A DNA stretch of 64,000 nt, taken from JAVBLP01 sp052034625 (GTDB taxonomy: Bacteria; Elusimicrobiota; Endomicrobiia; Endomicrobiales; Endomicrobiaceae). The notes under the pieces are model-generated. The model was not told where the DNA came from. It searched no databases and was given only the letters and a program-made list of their open reading frames with translations. This document shows positions 23,744-33,226 of this stretch, in pieces. Positions within the stretch are counted from its first letter, which is position 1. Every line of letters begins with the position of its first letter. Location: positions 1-64,000 of the forward strand of contig JBPOII010000006.1 of assembly GCA_052034625.1 (NCBI GenBank), in the 5' to 3' direction. The translations under genes were made by a program, and so were the position numbers.

Positions 23744-26095
23744 CTATTTTGCGGTTACTTCAATTTTAAGTTTTGCAGTTGAAGATCTGCCTAAATCATC
23801 TATAGCTTTTACTGTATATTCTCCCGGTTCGGCTTTGGCTGTCAGTACTGTTCCGGATCTGCTTTGACCTATGTATTTATTGTCTAAAAACCAAAAAACG
23901 GTTTCAGCATCGGTATCAGTATCTGCCTTGAAAGGTACGGTTTCATTATTGATATTTGCAAGGCGGAAAGTGTATATGATATTTTGTACAGGCAAAATTA
24001 TTTGTGGCGGCTTTCCATAGTAAGATGCCTTTGTGATCTCTATATCAGGCATATATCTCGGAGGCATTTTCCGGGAAATACCTGCCATGGTAAACAGCGA
24101 CATAATTTCAGAACTCCAAAATTCGTAAACAACAGTATTAGTTTTTTCGGGTACAGGAAAAGGCATTCTTAAGCCTGTTCTTTTATCTATATAAACCGGT
24201 CTGTGGACATCGCAGATATCTATCGGCGACTTTCCCGGGATAAAGTATGTTTTAATTGTCTGCCGGCAGTATTTTGAAGGCAGATCTCCCGAAACCGAAC
24301 AAATATCTATCTCGGAAATATTCAGATCCGGGGTGATCATTTCCGTATGATCAATTTTATTTTCTCCCGAAACCGTTTTTACGAGTTCAAAAAATAAAGG
24401 AGCGGCAGAAGTTCTTGCCATAAAAGACTGCTGTCCTTCATTGTTAAATTTTCCGGTCCATACGACAAGCACATAATCACCAAATACTCCGGCTGTCCAT
24501 GCGTCCCTGAAAGCATAAGATGTGCCGGTTTTCCAGTAAACTTCAAAATCCCTAAAACTTTCTGCGGCTTTTATTTCGGCAATAGGTCTTTTATTGTCTT
24601 TCAGCATTTCAAGCGTTAAAATTCCAGCTTCAAGAGTCATAACATTTTCTGATCGAGGATTAGAAAACCTGTTGAATTTCAAATCGCAAAGTTCTCCTTT
24701 ATTTGCAAGCATAGCATAGAGAACTGCAATTTTTTCCATAGATATTTCAAAACCGCCGATAGCAAGCGATGAACCGTAATATTCGGGATCTTTTAGATAT
24801 TTAACGCCGGCTTTATTAAGAAGTTCAATGAAATTTTCCGGTCCTGTTTTAAACAGCAGGTCAATTGCAGGTATGTTCCTGCTCTGTGTCAGAGCATGCG
24901 TTGCAAATATTGGACCCATAAAGTCCCTGTCGGAATTTTCAGGAGCATAAACGCCGTAATGTTTGGGAGTATCTTTTAAGAGCGTCATAGGATGAATAAT
25001 CCCTTTATCAATTGCAAGCGCGTAAATGAACGGCTTAAGGACAGAGCCCGGCGAGCGGTATGCCTTGCACCCGTTTACCTGTCCTTGTATTGAATCATCA
25101 AAAAAATCAGCAGAACCTATATATGTGAGCACTTCCATAGTTTTATAATTTACAAGCATTGCCGCAGCATTATTTATGCCTCTTCCTCTGTTCCTTTTGA
25201 TATAAAATGATATCCTTTCTTCCATAAGTTTTTGAAGCGGCAGATCAAGCGTAGTATGTATTATAGGATCGCTGCTTTCTGAAAGTATTTTGTCTGTAAG
25301 ATGCGGTGCTTCAAAAGGAAGTTCTGATGGAGTTTTTATATTTATCGGCATATCAAAAAAACTTTCTTTTGAAATATCTTCGGGATGATCTTTAATCCAA
25401 AGATCAAAAACCCGTTTTCTTGCGGATCTCATTTTATCTTTTCCGCCGTCTTCTGAAAGTCTTCTTATATTTGGATTTTGCGGGATAATGGCAAGAGTGA
25501 AGGTTTCAAGAATTGTCAGATCCTCTACCCTTTTAGAAAAGTATATCAGTGAAGCCGCTCCGGCTCCTTCAATATTGTATCCGTACGGCGCAATATTAAG
25601 ATAGGCTTCAAGAATATCGTTCTTTCCATAATTCATTTCAAGCCATACGGCATATGCTATCTGTTTGAGTTTGCCGGATATTGATGTAGTGTCAAGATCA
25701 TACAACATTCTTGCAAGCTGCATAGTTATGGTGGAAGCACCGACGGGACGCTGCTTTTTTATTATACTTATCCAAAAACCTTTAACAAGCGATACCGGAT
25801 TAAAGCCCGGATGAAGATAAAAGTATTTGTCTTCGTATAAAAGCGTTCCGGTCTTTAAAGATCTTGGAAGTTTTGAAAGCGGTATAAAAAGTCTGTACTG
25901 TTCGTCATCTGAAAGAGTCAAACGCAAAAGTCTGTTATCCCTGTCAAAGACTGCTTGAGAAAAAGAATAATGATTAAGAATATTTTTTTTAGGACAAAAT
26001 CTTATGATAAGTAAAAAAGATAAAACACACAGCAGTATTAAAGCTGCGAGTTTTATCTTTTTATTTCTTATGAAATATTTGAATTTATTTAACAT
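23744..26095 (-). CDS. pbpC: Penicillin-binding protein 1C
   Basis: Bifunctional peptidoglycan synthase. After a membrane anchor (about residues 15-34), the GT51 transglycosylase domain has YEDKYFYLHPG with the catalytic Glu and RPVGASTITMQLARM. The transpeptidase domain has SPGSVLKPF (SxxK), SRN and KTGTSYAFRDAW (KTG). The last 100 residues form the PBP1C C-terminal domain, with a PxYMPDIEITK region and beta strands. Length 783 is normal. Its start overlaps the macroglobulin stop by 11 nt, reproducing the known yfhM-pbpC pair in which repair synthesis is linked to a protease trap. Confidence 0.95.
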   Translation of the reverse strand: MLNKFKYFIRNKKIKLAALILLCVLSFLLIIRFCPKKNILNHYSFSQAVFDRDNRLLRLTLSDDEQYRLFIPLSKLPRSLKTGTLLYEDKYFYLHPGFNPVSLVKGFWISIIKKQRPVGASTITMQLARMLYDLDTTSISGKLKQIAYAVWLEMNYGKNDILEAYLNIAPYGYNIEGAGAASLIYFSKRVEDLTILETFTLAIIPQNPNIRRLSEDGGKDKMRSARKRVFDLWIKDHPEDISKESFFDMPINIKTPSELPFEAPHLTDKILSESSDPIIHTTLDLPLQKLMEERISFYIKRNRGRGINNAAAMLVNYKTMEVLTYIGSADFFDDSIQGQVNGCKAYRSPGSVLKPFIYALAIDKGIIHPMTLLKDTPKHYGVYAPENSDRDFMGPIFATHALTQSRNIPAIDLLFKTGPENFIELLNKAGVKYLKDPEYYGSSLAIGGFEISMEKIAVLYAMLANKGELCDLKFNRFSNPRSENVMTLEAGILTLEMLKDNKRPIAEIKAAESFRDFEVYWKTGTSYAFRDAWTAGVFGDYVLVVWTGKFNNEGQQSFMARTSAAPLFFELVKTVSGENKIDHTEMITPDLNISEIDICSVSGDLPSKYCRQTIKTYFIPGKSPIDICDVHRPVYIDKRTGLRMPFPVPEKTNTVVYEFWSSEIMSLFTMAGISRKMPPRYMPDIEITKASYYGKPPQIILPVQNIIYTFRLANINNETVPFKADTDTDAETVFWFLDNKYIGQSRSGTVLTAKAEPGEYTVKAIDDLGRSSTAKLKIEVTAK

Positions 26096-29000
26096 CCGGC
26101 TGAATTATTTCTATTGAAGACTGTTTTGTAAGGGCAGACACTTCAGGATCATATAAACCTGATGCATAAATACCCGGTATTGTAAAGTTACCCTTCGTAA
26201 TGACTTTTACTTTATATGTAATTTCTGTAATATTCGAACCCGCAGAAGTGTAAAATATCATTCTGTCTTCTCTGGCATCACTGCTTTGATAATAACCGTT
26301 TTGGCTGCCGCTTACTATTTCAAAACAAGCAGGCAGCAAGTCAACTATCACAAGCGTTACATAATTGTTTGATTTTGCTCTTACTCTTATGCGTACTGTT
26401 ATATTGTCACCTATACTTGCGGTTTTTACCGGATTACCGTTCTCAAAAATATAATCGCGTGTTATTTCAAGATTATCAGAATATTCTTTTGCTGTTCTGT
26501 CAAAACCTTGTTGAATAACACTATAATATATTTTTCCGCCGTCTTCTTTTGATGTAACATGAAATTCTTTAGCGTTTGTTCCAAAGTTAATATATGGGAA
26601 AGGATCTGACTTCATTATTGTTTCTGTTTCTTTCCCTTTTTCGTCAGACTGGACAATGGAAAGATATTCATCTTTTCCTTCCATAGAGCTCCCGTAAGAC
26701 AGCAGTGCAAGCAGAATATTGGAAGAAGATATTGTATTGTATTTTCCGTCAAGTATTGTCTGCACAAGTCCGTCAGCTATTGACTGTGCATCTACATTTA
26801 AGTTCTGTGAGAAATGTTTGCTGCACAGGTAAAGATACATAGCATTTCTCTGCGAGCTTGAATCATAATCGGAATAGAAAATGAATTTATCTTTTGTATC
26901 CGCTTTAAAACCGCTAATAAGTTTATCCGCTTTTTTGTAATCCTTAAGAAGACTATAGCAGGCCGCAAGATATGCCGAAACAATATCTTCATTCCATTTT
27001 TTATGGTTATCATTGAGATAAGTTTCAAGCCTGAGCAGGTTTGCCGTTGTTATATAATTATTTCTGGTAAGCACATAATTGGCATATGCTGTCATTCTTG
27101 CTTCTTCAAAGTTTTTTGGAAGTTCAGAAGCATAATATTCAAGCCAGTTTCTGCCTCTTGATAATATTTCCTGAGGGACAGGATATCCGAGCTCTTTTGC
27201 ATCGGTAAAGAAATGCATAGCATAGATCGACGAGAATATATGTATATTTGAAGAATCCGGCCATAGTGAAAAACCTCCGGAACCCTGCTGTCTTGAACGT
27301 ATTTTTGATAAAGCGGTATCAAACATTTTATGCTGTTCTTCAGATGTGATAAAACCTTTTCTTTCAGATACTGTGCCGTAAAGGAAAGGAAAAACAGAAC
27401 TTATTATTTGTTCGGTACATCCATACGGATATGCCGTAAAATATCTCTTAAGAGATAAGAATATAAGCTGCGGATTATATGATACCGCAAATTCTCTATT
27501 GGAAAATTCATCGTACATATTTCTTGTAAAATCGGCAACCTTAAAAGACTGTTTCTTGGAAAACCCTGATTTTACGCTTGTCCGGTAAACATATGAAGGT
27601 CTAACACTGACGCTGACTTCAGACTTAAATATTTCGTTTTTGCAGCTTGCTTTAAATATCAGATCTCCTGAACCGAGTTTATCAAGGGTCTTTAAATTAA
27701 ATCTTACTGTTTTTTCGCCGCCTTCTTTAATATCAAGAGTTTGTTTGTTAACACCGGTTATTTCAAATTTGTCATTAGTTTCAAGCCATATATCCATTGT
27801 TGCAGAACCTGAACCGTCAATATTGTTTGATACTGTAGCAGTAACTTCAAAAGTGTCGCCGTTGATAGCCGCAAGCGGAGCGATCGGAGAAATTATCACC
27901 GGTGATTTTACTGTTACATCTGTTTCGGCACAGCCGGCTTTGTCAGGCGTTGCCGCCACTGCCATAATTTTCAGCTGCCCGTTAAAATAGTCGGGAACTT
28001 TATATTTAACCTTCTGATACTGATTTGTTGCATCGAGCGTTTCCGACCAGAAAACCGCCGGCTTATGCTGTTTCCTTGCAAAGGGATTAAGGTTTTTTTC
28101 TATCATTTCATAACCTTCACCGCCGCCAACACCTGATATTTCTTTGATTATTTGATAATCCGGAAGGATCAGATCGACTGTCTGGAATGTTTCTGTTTCA
28201 AGGGCACCTTTACTGAAAAAGAAAGCTAAAGGGTCGGGAGTTTTGTAACCGGCCACCTGTAAAATGCCCTGATCTACTGCATAAACCACTATCTTTGCAT
28301 TATTAGAAGTTTTATATGATATTTCCAGTTCATCTCCGGGACGTATCGTCTCGGGGGTTTTTATGTCTATATTAACTTTCCTTTTTGAAAGACTGACCTT
28401 GAAAGGAGCGACAGCATAACTGTGAGGGCTTAAAAAGATCTCTTTTGAATCTATTGAACGGATAAATGAAACATTAACATATCCGTTCCCTTCAAGTTCC
28501 TTGGGTACGGTTATTGTCTGTACCGAGCTGTTTGAATTCGTTTTAAACCATTTACATGCATATAATTTATCTTTCTCTATGGTTATTAATCCTGTTCCCG
28601 TATACGGGGCAGTAATATTTAAAGTGAGCTCCCCTCCGGACTCTACTTCGTCATTTTGGAGGTTTATCATAAGATGTGCATCTTTTTCTATAGTGAAAGC
28701 CTGATTTGAACTGCCGGCTACAAAATACATAATACTTAACAGTTTTATTCCTTTCTCATCTTCTATATGAAGAACAAAATTTCCGGGGTTTTGTGTGTCG
28801 AGTTTTATGTTGCTGCCTTTTGCAGAAATAGAGAAAGATTCTTCGCTGACAACTGTTTCTTTTGTTGTCGTCTGATATTTATAAATGCCGTTGTTTTGTT
28901 TTACAAGCGATGATATGTATTGTATCTGAGAAACTTTTACTTTAAGGTCTTTAATGTTTAGCTGTTTAAGATCATTGTCTACGGCAATAATATCAATGAC

Positions 29001-31769
29001 GGCGGCTGAACCTTTATTTAGATATGATAGTTTTGATGCTGTCTTGTAGCCAAGCAGGTATTTATAAGGAGAAATTCTTGTACTGTCGTAAGCATAAACG
29101 CTTTTTCCGCTGTCTCCTTCAAAGGCTTCAGCTGAAAAGATCAAATTGTAAGTTCCTCCGGAATATTTTGACATATCAAAAACAAATTCCGTTTCACCAT
29201 TATCATTTGTACTTGCATCTGTAAACTTTTCAGAAATGCTTTGAATGGCATTTCTGTTGTTTAATTTATAAGGATCCGGGAATTTAAATCTCGGATATTT
29301 TGTGAATTTAAATTCCGCAGGTGATATAGAATAAGATGCTTTTACCATTCTGTCTTGGGCAGGAGTGCCAAAGAAATTGTTTACTGTAACAAGCGCTTTA
29401 AGATTTTCAGGAAGCGTCCAGCCGAGTCCGGAAGCTCCTGTAATATTAGCATTAACTTTTATGGTATCTGTCCTGAACTCTTCAAGTCTTACCGATGCAG
29501 TGCCAAGCAGATATTCTCTGTTTTTATCTTCTACAAGGTAGATATCTGCCGAGTATACTCCTGTCGGGGAAACATTATTGGTTTTAATTGAATCAACTGT
29601 AAGGAATCCTGTATTGTTTAATGTGACGGTTTTTTCAAAAATATTTTTTCCGAAAGGATCTCTCAAAACAAATTTTACAGGGACTCCGGATATATCATTC
29701 CAATCCCCGTCCTTTATTATTATGCCGAAGTTCATATCGTCGCCCGGTCTGTAAATACCTCTGTCTGAAAATATGAAAGCCTGCATTCCTTTGTTTTGGG
29801 AAGATGAATATTTCCCGCTTATATCGAATTTTGAAAAATCAACATTCCTGTCATATCTCTCAAAAGGCATGAAAGAAATGTCATTGCCGTTTGCGGCTAA
29901 ATAAGCGACAGGCTGTTGTTCATTATAAAAACCATCAACAAGCAAACCTGTATAGCCCTGTTCATTAGTGTAGCCGGTAAGCACAGGTATGCCGTTCCTG
30001 CCGATAATTTGGATTTTTGCATTTGCTACAGGTTTGCCGCTTTTAATGGACATAACAAAAACATGATGCATGTTTTTATCTTTCTTTACAAGCATAGCTA
30101 AATCAGTTGCAAGAATAAAACGCTTATCGAAAGGTCCGTCATTAGCTCTTTCGTTTACATTATAACCTTGGACTTTTATGAAAAATAAGCCCGAAGAATT
30201 ATTGGACCTGAGATATTGGCTTATATCTATGCTTGAATAGTTAGCTTTGCTTATTGCGGTATTTAAAGGGATTACTGTAGAGAAACTCTGTGAAATATTC
30301 GTTTCATTAAAGTCATAACTATTCCTGAAATTAGGATTTGCAAATGTCCCGTAAGTTTGTGAAACGAGATGATTGATCTGATCAGGCATAACTTTTGCAA
30401 TATCGACTTTAACGCCGTTTACGCCTCTTGTTTTAAATGTGATCTTTTTTGAACCTTCAAGCGGCAGTATCGCACCGTTTTGCAAAAGGCTCACTTCTTT
30501 TGGGAATTCCGCTGATTCTATAACGGACTCATAAGGTTTTTTCATCACAAAATCTATCTGTGAAGTTATACCTTCATCTATTTTAATGTAAAGATAACGT
30601 TTTGCAAGGTCAGGAGCAATATACTTATACATAAATGTATTCCTTACGGGATTAGGATCTTCCATAAGTTCAATGTCAAGCATTGTTGATATTTCAAGAA
30701 TTTCAGGCGTGATCTCTGAAAAATTCCAGCGGTGGCTGTAAGGTATTCCATATGCATAATGTTGTGTATTTTTAGTTTCGTTCGGATGAAGAACAGGGAG
30801 AAGATACAGCTTGACTTTTCCGGAAAGCTCTTTTACATCTACCCTGTCGGTAAATGTTATTTCAAGGAACTGTTCGGGATCTTCTTCTTGATTCCTTACC
30901 ATTATTGCATCAGCTCTTGCGATTCTAAAAAATTTCTCTTGCGAAGGAATATTTATTGAATCTGAAATCTTTTCCTTTATTGCTTTACCGCCGGTAGCCG
31001 CTTTTGCGGAATTTAATTCTATTGAGGCTGTTTGGTCTTTTGAGAGAATTTTTACGGGTTCTGAAATGATATAAGCATTTCTTTTAAGTTTATCATATGA
31101 GATACTGAAAGGAAGTGCTTTTTTATCTATCTGAATATTAATATTTTTTTCAAAAAATACGGGATCTGCCGGATGGGTAAATGAAAATTCTGCCTGAAGC
31201 TGATGAACTTTAGGGTTTTTAGGATCTTGAAACAGCTGAAAACTTTTCATTTTTGCTTCAAATTTCGGGGTCGAGATATTATATGTGAGCTTTTCAATGG
31301 GGTATTCATCATTAAAGATCTCTTTAGGGAACTTTATTTTATAATCTTCTCCGGCAGGCCAATCGTTTTTTGGATTGAATGTCAATGAATACTCGTTTTC
31401 CCATCTCCATATGCCTTCAATTTTAGGTGAAATGCTGATATTTTCTATTTCAGAGCCTACAAGGTTTATATTTGCGGCTGATCTGTTAAAATAAAACACT
31501 ATAGGATCCGGGTTTAATGCGGTAAGTTCGCCGGCAGAGTTTTCATAGTATCTTGTAATTGACGGCGGATATACATGGATATTTGAGTCTCTATAAACCT
31601 CTGTTATGTTTTTTTCGGGATTTATTATATGGAATATTGAATAAAACGGTTTAGTTATGAATTCATGAAATGACGGCATATAAACAAAGCCATGTTTAAC
31701 CAAAAAACTGCCTATTATGATCAAAACAAGTGCAAAAACAATAAAAAGCTGTGTAATTCTTTTTTTCAT
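26085..31769 (-). CDS. Bacterial alpha-2-macroglobulin family protein
   Basis: A giant (1894-residue) periplasmic protease inhibitor anchored by an N-terminal hydrophobic segment (about 5-24). It has several MG-type beta domains, a bait/CUB region, and a thioester motif in YPYGCTEQIIS (Cys-x-Glu-Gln) followed by the alpha/alpha-barrel thioester domain with GGFSLWPDS. The thioester would trap attacking proteases covalently. I use the ATG at 31769, which has AGAGGA just upstream; an ATG six codons earlier has none. It overlaps pbpC and is the upstream gene of the pair. The start of the transcript is not clear: the gap beyond 31770 is repeat-rich. Confidence 0.94.
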   Translation of the reverse strand: MKKRITQLFIVFALVLIIIGSFLVKHGFVYMPSFHEFITKPFYSIFHIINPEKNITEVYRDSNIHVYPPSITRYYENSAGELTALNPDPIVFYFNRSAANINLVGSEIENISISPKIEGIWRWENEYSLTFNPKNDWPAGEDYKIKFPKEIFNDEYPIEKLTYNISTPKFEAKMKSFQLFQDPKNPKVHQLQAEFSFTHPADPVFFEKNINIQIDKKALPFSISYDKLKRNAYIISEPVKILSKDQTASIELNSAKAATGGKAIKEKISDSINIPSQEKFFRIARADAIMVRNQEEDPEQFLEITFTDRVDVKELSGKVKLYLLPVLHPNETKNTQHYAYGIPYSHRWNFSEITPEILEISTMLDIELMEDPNPVRNTFMYKYIAPDLAKRYLYIKIDEGITSQIDFVMKKPYESVIESAEFPKEVSLLQNGAILPLEGSKKITFKTRGVNGVKVDIAKVMPDQINHLVSQTYGTFANPNFRNSYDFNETNISQSFSTVIPLNTAISKANYSSIDISQYLRSNNSSGLFFIKVQGYNVNERANDGPFDKRFILATDLAMLVKKDKNMHHVFVMSIKSGKPVANAKIQIIGRNGIPVLTGYTNEQGYTGLLVDGFYNEQQPVAYLAANGNDISFMPFERYDRNVDFSKFDISGKYSSSQNKGMQAFIFSDRGIYRPGDDMNFGIIIKDGDWNDISGVPVKFVLRDPFGKNIFEKTVTLNNTGFLTVDSIKTNNVSPTGVYSADIYLVEDKNREYLLGTASVRLEEFRTDTIKVNANITGASGLGWTLPENLKALVTVNNFFGTPAQDRMVKASYSISPAEFKFTKYPRFKFPDPYKLNNRNAIQSISEKFTDASTNDNGETEFVFDMSKYSGGTYNLIFSAEAFEGDSGKSVYAYDSTRISPYKYLLGYKTASKLSYLNKGSAAVIDIIAVDNDLKQLNIKDLKVKVSQIQYISSLVKQNNGIYKYQTTTKETVVSEESFSISAKGSNIKLDTQNPGNFVLHIEDEKGIKLLSIMYFVAGSSNQAFTIEKDAHLMINLQNDEVESGGELTLNITAPYTGTGLITIEKDKLYACKWFKTNSNSSVQTITVPKELEGNGYVNVSFIRSIDSKEIFLSPHSYAVAPFKVSLSKRKVNIDIKTPETIRPGDELEISYKTSNNAKIVVYAVDQGILQVAGYKTPDPLAFFFSKGALETETFQTVDLILPDYQIIKEISGVGGGEGYEMIEKNLNPFARKQHKPAVFWSETLDATNQYQKVKYKVPDYFNGQLKIMAVAATPDKAGCAETDVTVKSPVIISPIAPLAAINGDTFEVTATVSNNIDGSGSATMDIWLETNDKFEITGVNKQTLDIKEGGEKTVRFNLKTLDKLGSGDLIFKASCKNEIFKSEVSVSVRPSYVYRTSVKSGFSKKQSFKVADFTRNMYDEFSNREFAVSYNPQLIFLSLKRYFTAYPYGCTEQIISSVFPFLYGTVSERKGFITSEEQHKMFDTALSKIRSRQQGSGGFSLWPDSSNIHIFSSIYAMHFFTDAKELGYPVPQEILSRGRNWLEYYASELPKNFEEARMTAYANYVLTRNNYITTANLLRLETYLNDNHKKWNEDIVSAYLAACYSLLKDYKKADKLISGFKADTKDKFIFYSDYDSSSQRNAMYLYLCSKHFSQNLNVDAQSIADGLVQTILDGKYNTISSSNILLALLSYGSSMEGKDEYLSIVQSDEKGKETETIMKSDPFPYINFGTNAKEFHVTSKEDGGKIYYSVIQQGFDRTAKEYSDNLEITRDYIFENGNPVKTASIGDNITVRIRVRAKSNNYVTLVIVDLLPACFEIVSGSQNGYYQSSDAREDRMIFYTSAGSNITEITYKVKVITKGNFTIPGIYASGLYDPEVSALTKQSSIEIIQPDVK

Positions 31770-31794
31770 TTTTCCTCTTTTTGTCATTAAGATT

Positions 31795-32045
31795 AATAAT
31801 ATTTAATATATGAACATATTGTATCAATAATCGGAAATGTTAAGCAATGTATTTGTATTGGTTATGAAAACAATTACGAACCTATAAAGACAATGACGAA
31901 TTACAAATTACGGATTACGAATTTACGACAAAGGCAAAGACAAAGAAAACAGCAAAGGCAAAAAAGAACGACAACGACAAAAGCATAAAGGCAGATCCTT
32001 CGGCAAAGCTGAGCTTTGCTCAGGAGGACAGCATTAAATTATATT
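31795..32045. repeat. Gene-free gap with low-complexity tract and hairpin element
   Basis: No gene is visible. About 31868-31925 consists of repeated ACGAATTAC/GATTACGAATTTACGA words, then GACAAAGGCAAAGACAAAG-type A-rich repeats to about 31990. At 31991-32033 lies a GATCC...GAGGACA hairpin element whose centre GCAAAGC-TGA-GCTTTGC is a perfect 7-bp stem. The same order of parts (TTACGAA tract, GACAAAG tract, GGATC element) is seen at 320-405, and the parts also occur together at 37007-37210. Confidence 0.6.
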
Positions 32046-32056
32046 TATTGAAAATA

Positions 32057-32102
32057 AGAAACAGCATAATGAAAGAATAATGATCTTCATTATGCTGTTT
32101 CT
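32057..32102 (-). terminator. Terminator of the oxygen-defence operon
   Basis: A perfect 17-bp inverted repeat, AGAAACAGCATAATGAA (32057-32073) and TTCATTATGCTGTTTCT (32086-32102), lies just after the rubrerythrin stop codon. On the minus strand a TTATTTT tract follows. The stem is long and AT-rich, so an additional mRNA-stability role is possible. Confidence 0.85.
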
Positions 32103-32122
32103 TTTCTATAACTATTTTTTTA

Positions 32123-32701
32123 TTAATAGTTTTCGGCAAGCATTTCCATATATGCTTTTGAATGCAGACATGCAGGGCATTTATCTAAAGCTTCTTTAGA
32201 TGTATAAGTATATCCGCAGTTGCGGCATTTCCATCTGATCTCAGAATCTTTATTGAAAACTTTTTTATCATCAAGATTTTTTAAAAGTTTAACATATCTG
32301 TCCTCATGATACTTTTCAGCATCGGCTATATTTCTAAAGCATGCTGCGATTTCAGGAAAACCTTCTTCATCTGCAACAGCGGCGGCTTCCGGATAAAGTT
32401 TTGTATGTTCTTCATTTTCGCCCATTGCTGCTGCTTTAAGATTTTCGGCAGTTGTGCCGATCACTCCGGCAGGATATGTTGATGTGATCTCAAGATCTCC
32501 GCCTTCTAAGAATTTAAAAAATCTTTTTGCATGCTCTTTCTCATGGTCAGCTGTTTCCGCAAAAGCTGCTGCTATCTGCTCATAACCTTCTTTTTTTGCA
32601 GTAGAAGCAAAATATGTATATCTGTTTCTTGCCTGTGATTCTCCTGCAAATGATGCCAATAAATTCTTTTCTGTTTTTGTTCCTTTTACTGATTTACCCA
32701 T
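32123..32701 (-). CDS. rbr: Rubrerythrin
   Basis: Non-haem di-iron peroxidase of anaerobes, reducing hydrogen peroxide with electrons from rubredoxin. The 192-residue protein has the ferritin-like four-helix domain with ligand motifs ESQARNRY, DHEKEHAKRF, NEEHTKLYPEA and DAEKYHEDRY. A C-terminal rubredoxin domain (WKCRNCGYTY...KCPACLH) has all four Cys. Length is standard. GGAGG precedes the ATG. It is the last gene of the fur-led operon, 28 nt after superoxide reductase and directly before the terminator at 32057-32102. Confidence 0.97.
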   Translation of the reverse strand: MGKSVKGTKTEKNLLASFAGESQARNRYTYFASTAKKEGYEQIAAAFAETADHEKEHAKRFFKFLEGGDLEITSTYPAGVIGTTAENLKAAAMGENEEHTKLYPEAAAVADEEGFPEIAACFRNIADAEKYHEDRYVKLLKNLDDKKVFNKDSEIRWKCRNCGYTYTSKEALDKCPACLHSKAYMEMLAENY

Positions 32702-32729
32702 TTTACGTCCTCCTAAATATATTCTTTCT

Positions 32730-33173
32730 TTACTTTATTGTTACTTCATTATACCAATTGCCGTGAAGATTGCAGTTTTCTATAACCTGAATTTTACCTT
32801 TTGTGCCTTCTTTAAGATGGACAACAGCGGCCGGATTAACATTTGATGTTAAAATCGTTTTTCCGATATATTTGTTTTCATGATAGAAAAATATTGAAGT
32901 TATAAAATGTTCAGGAAGCATAGGATGCATAATTTCCCCTACTTTGACATGAACATCTATGCAGCCTGCACCCGGAATTAAACCGCACTCTTCGACAACT
33001 GTAATTGCCGGAATATGTTTTTTCTCGCTCTCTCCCGATGCGGCTACAAAGTCCGGCATTTTATAAGCATCTTCTTTTTCCACAAAAGAATTTGCAGCTT
33101 TACAGCTTGGGCAAAGCTCCTTTTGTCCGTCTAATGCAACATAACCGCAAACTTTACATACCAATCCCTTCAT
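32730..33173 (-). CDS. Superoxide reductase with N-terminal rubredoxin-like ribbon
   Basis: Reduces superoxide to peroxide without releasing oxygen. The 147-residue protein begins with a CKVCG...CPSC metal ribbon (residues 6-24). The neelaredoxin-type catalytic domain follows with its ligand set: KHIP, HPMLPEH and the CNLHGNW motif that supplies the axial Cys. Classic class I desulfoferrodoxins have a CC pair in their N-terminal site; here both pairs are CxxC, closer to rubredoxin. It lies between fprA and rubrerythrin, so peroxide made here can be removed by the next gene product. Confidence 0.94.
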   Translation of the reverse strand: MKGLVCKVCGYVALDGQKELCPSCKAANSFVEKEDAYKMPDFVAASGESEKKHIPAITVVEECGLIPGAGCIDVHVKVGEIMHPMLPEHFITSIFFYHENKYIGKTILTSNVNPAAVVHLKEGTKGKIQVIENCNLHGNWYNEVTIK

Positions 33174-33226
33174 ATTACCCCTCCCCCGTTTTATTTTTTA
33201 CAAACTTTAATTATATATTTTGGAAT

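Noticed and set aside
31868..31990. Possible CRISPR array
   Set aside because: The repeated words are short and irregular, without constant repeat length or spacers, and there are no cas genes in the window.
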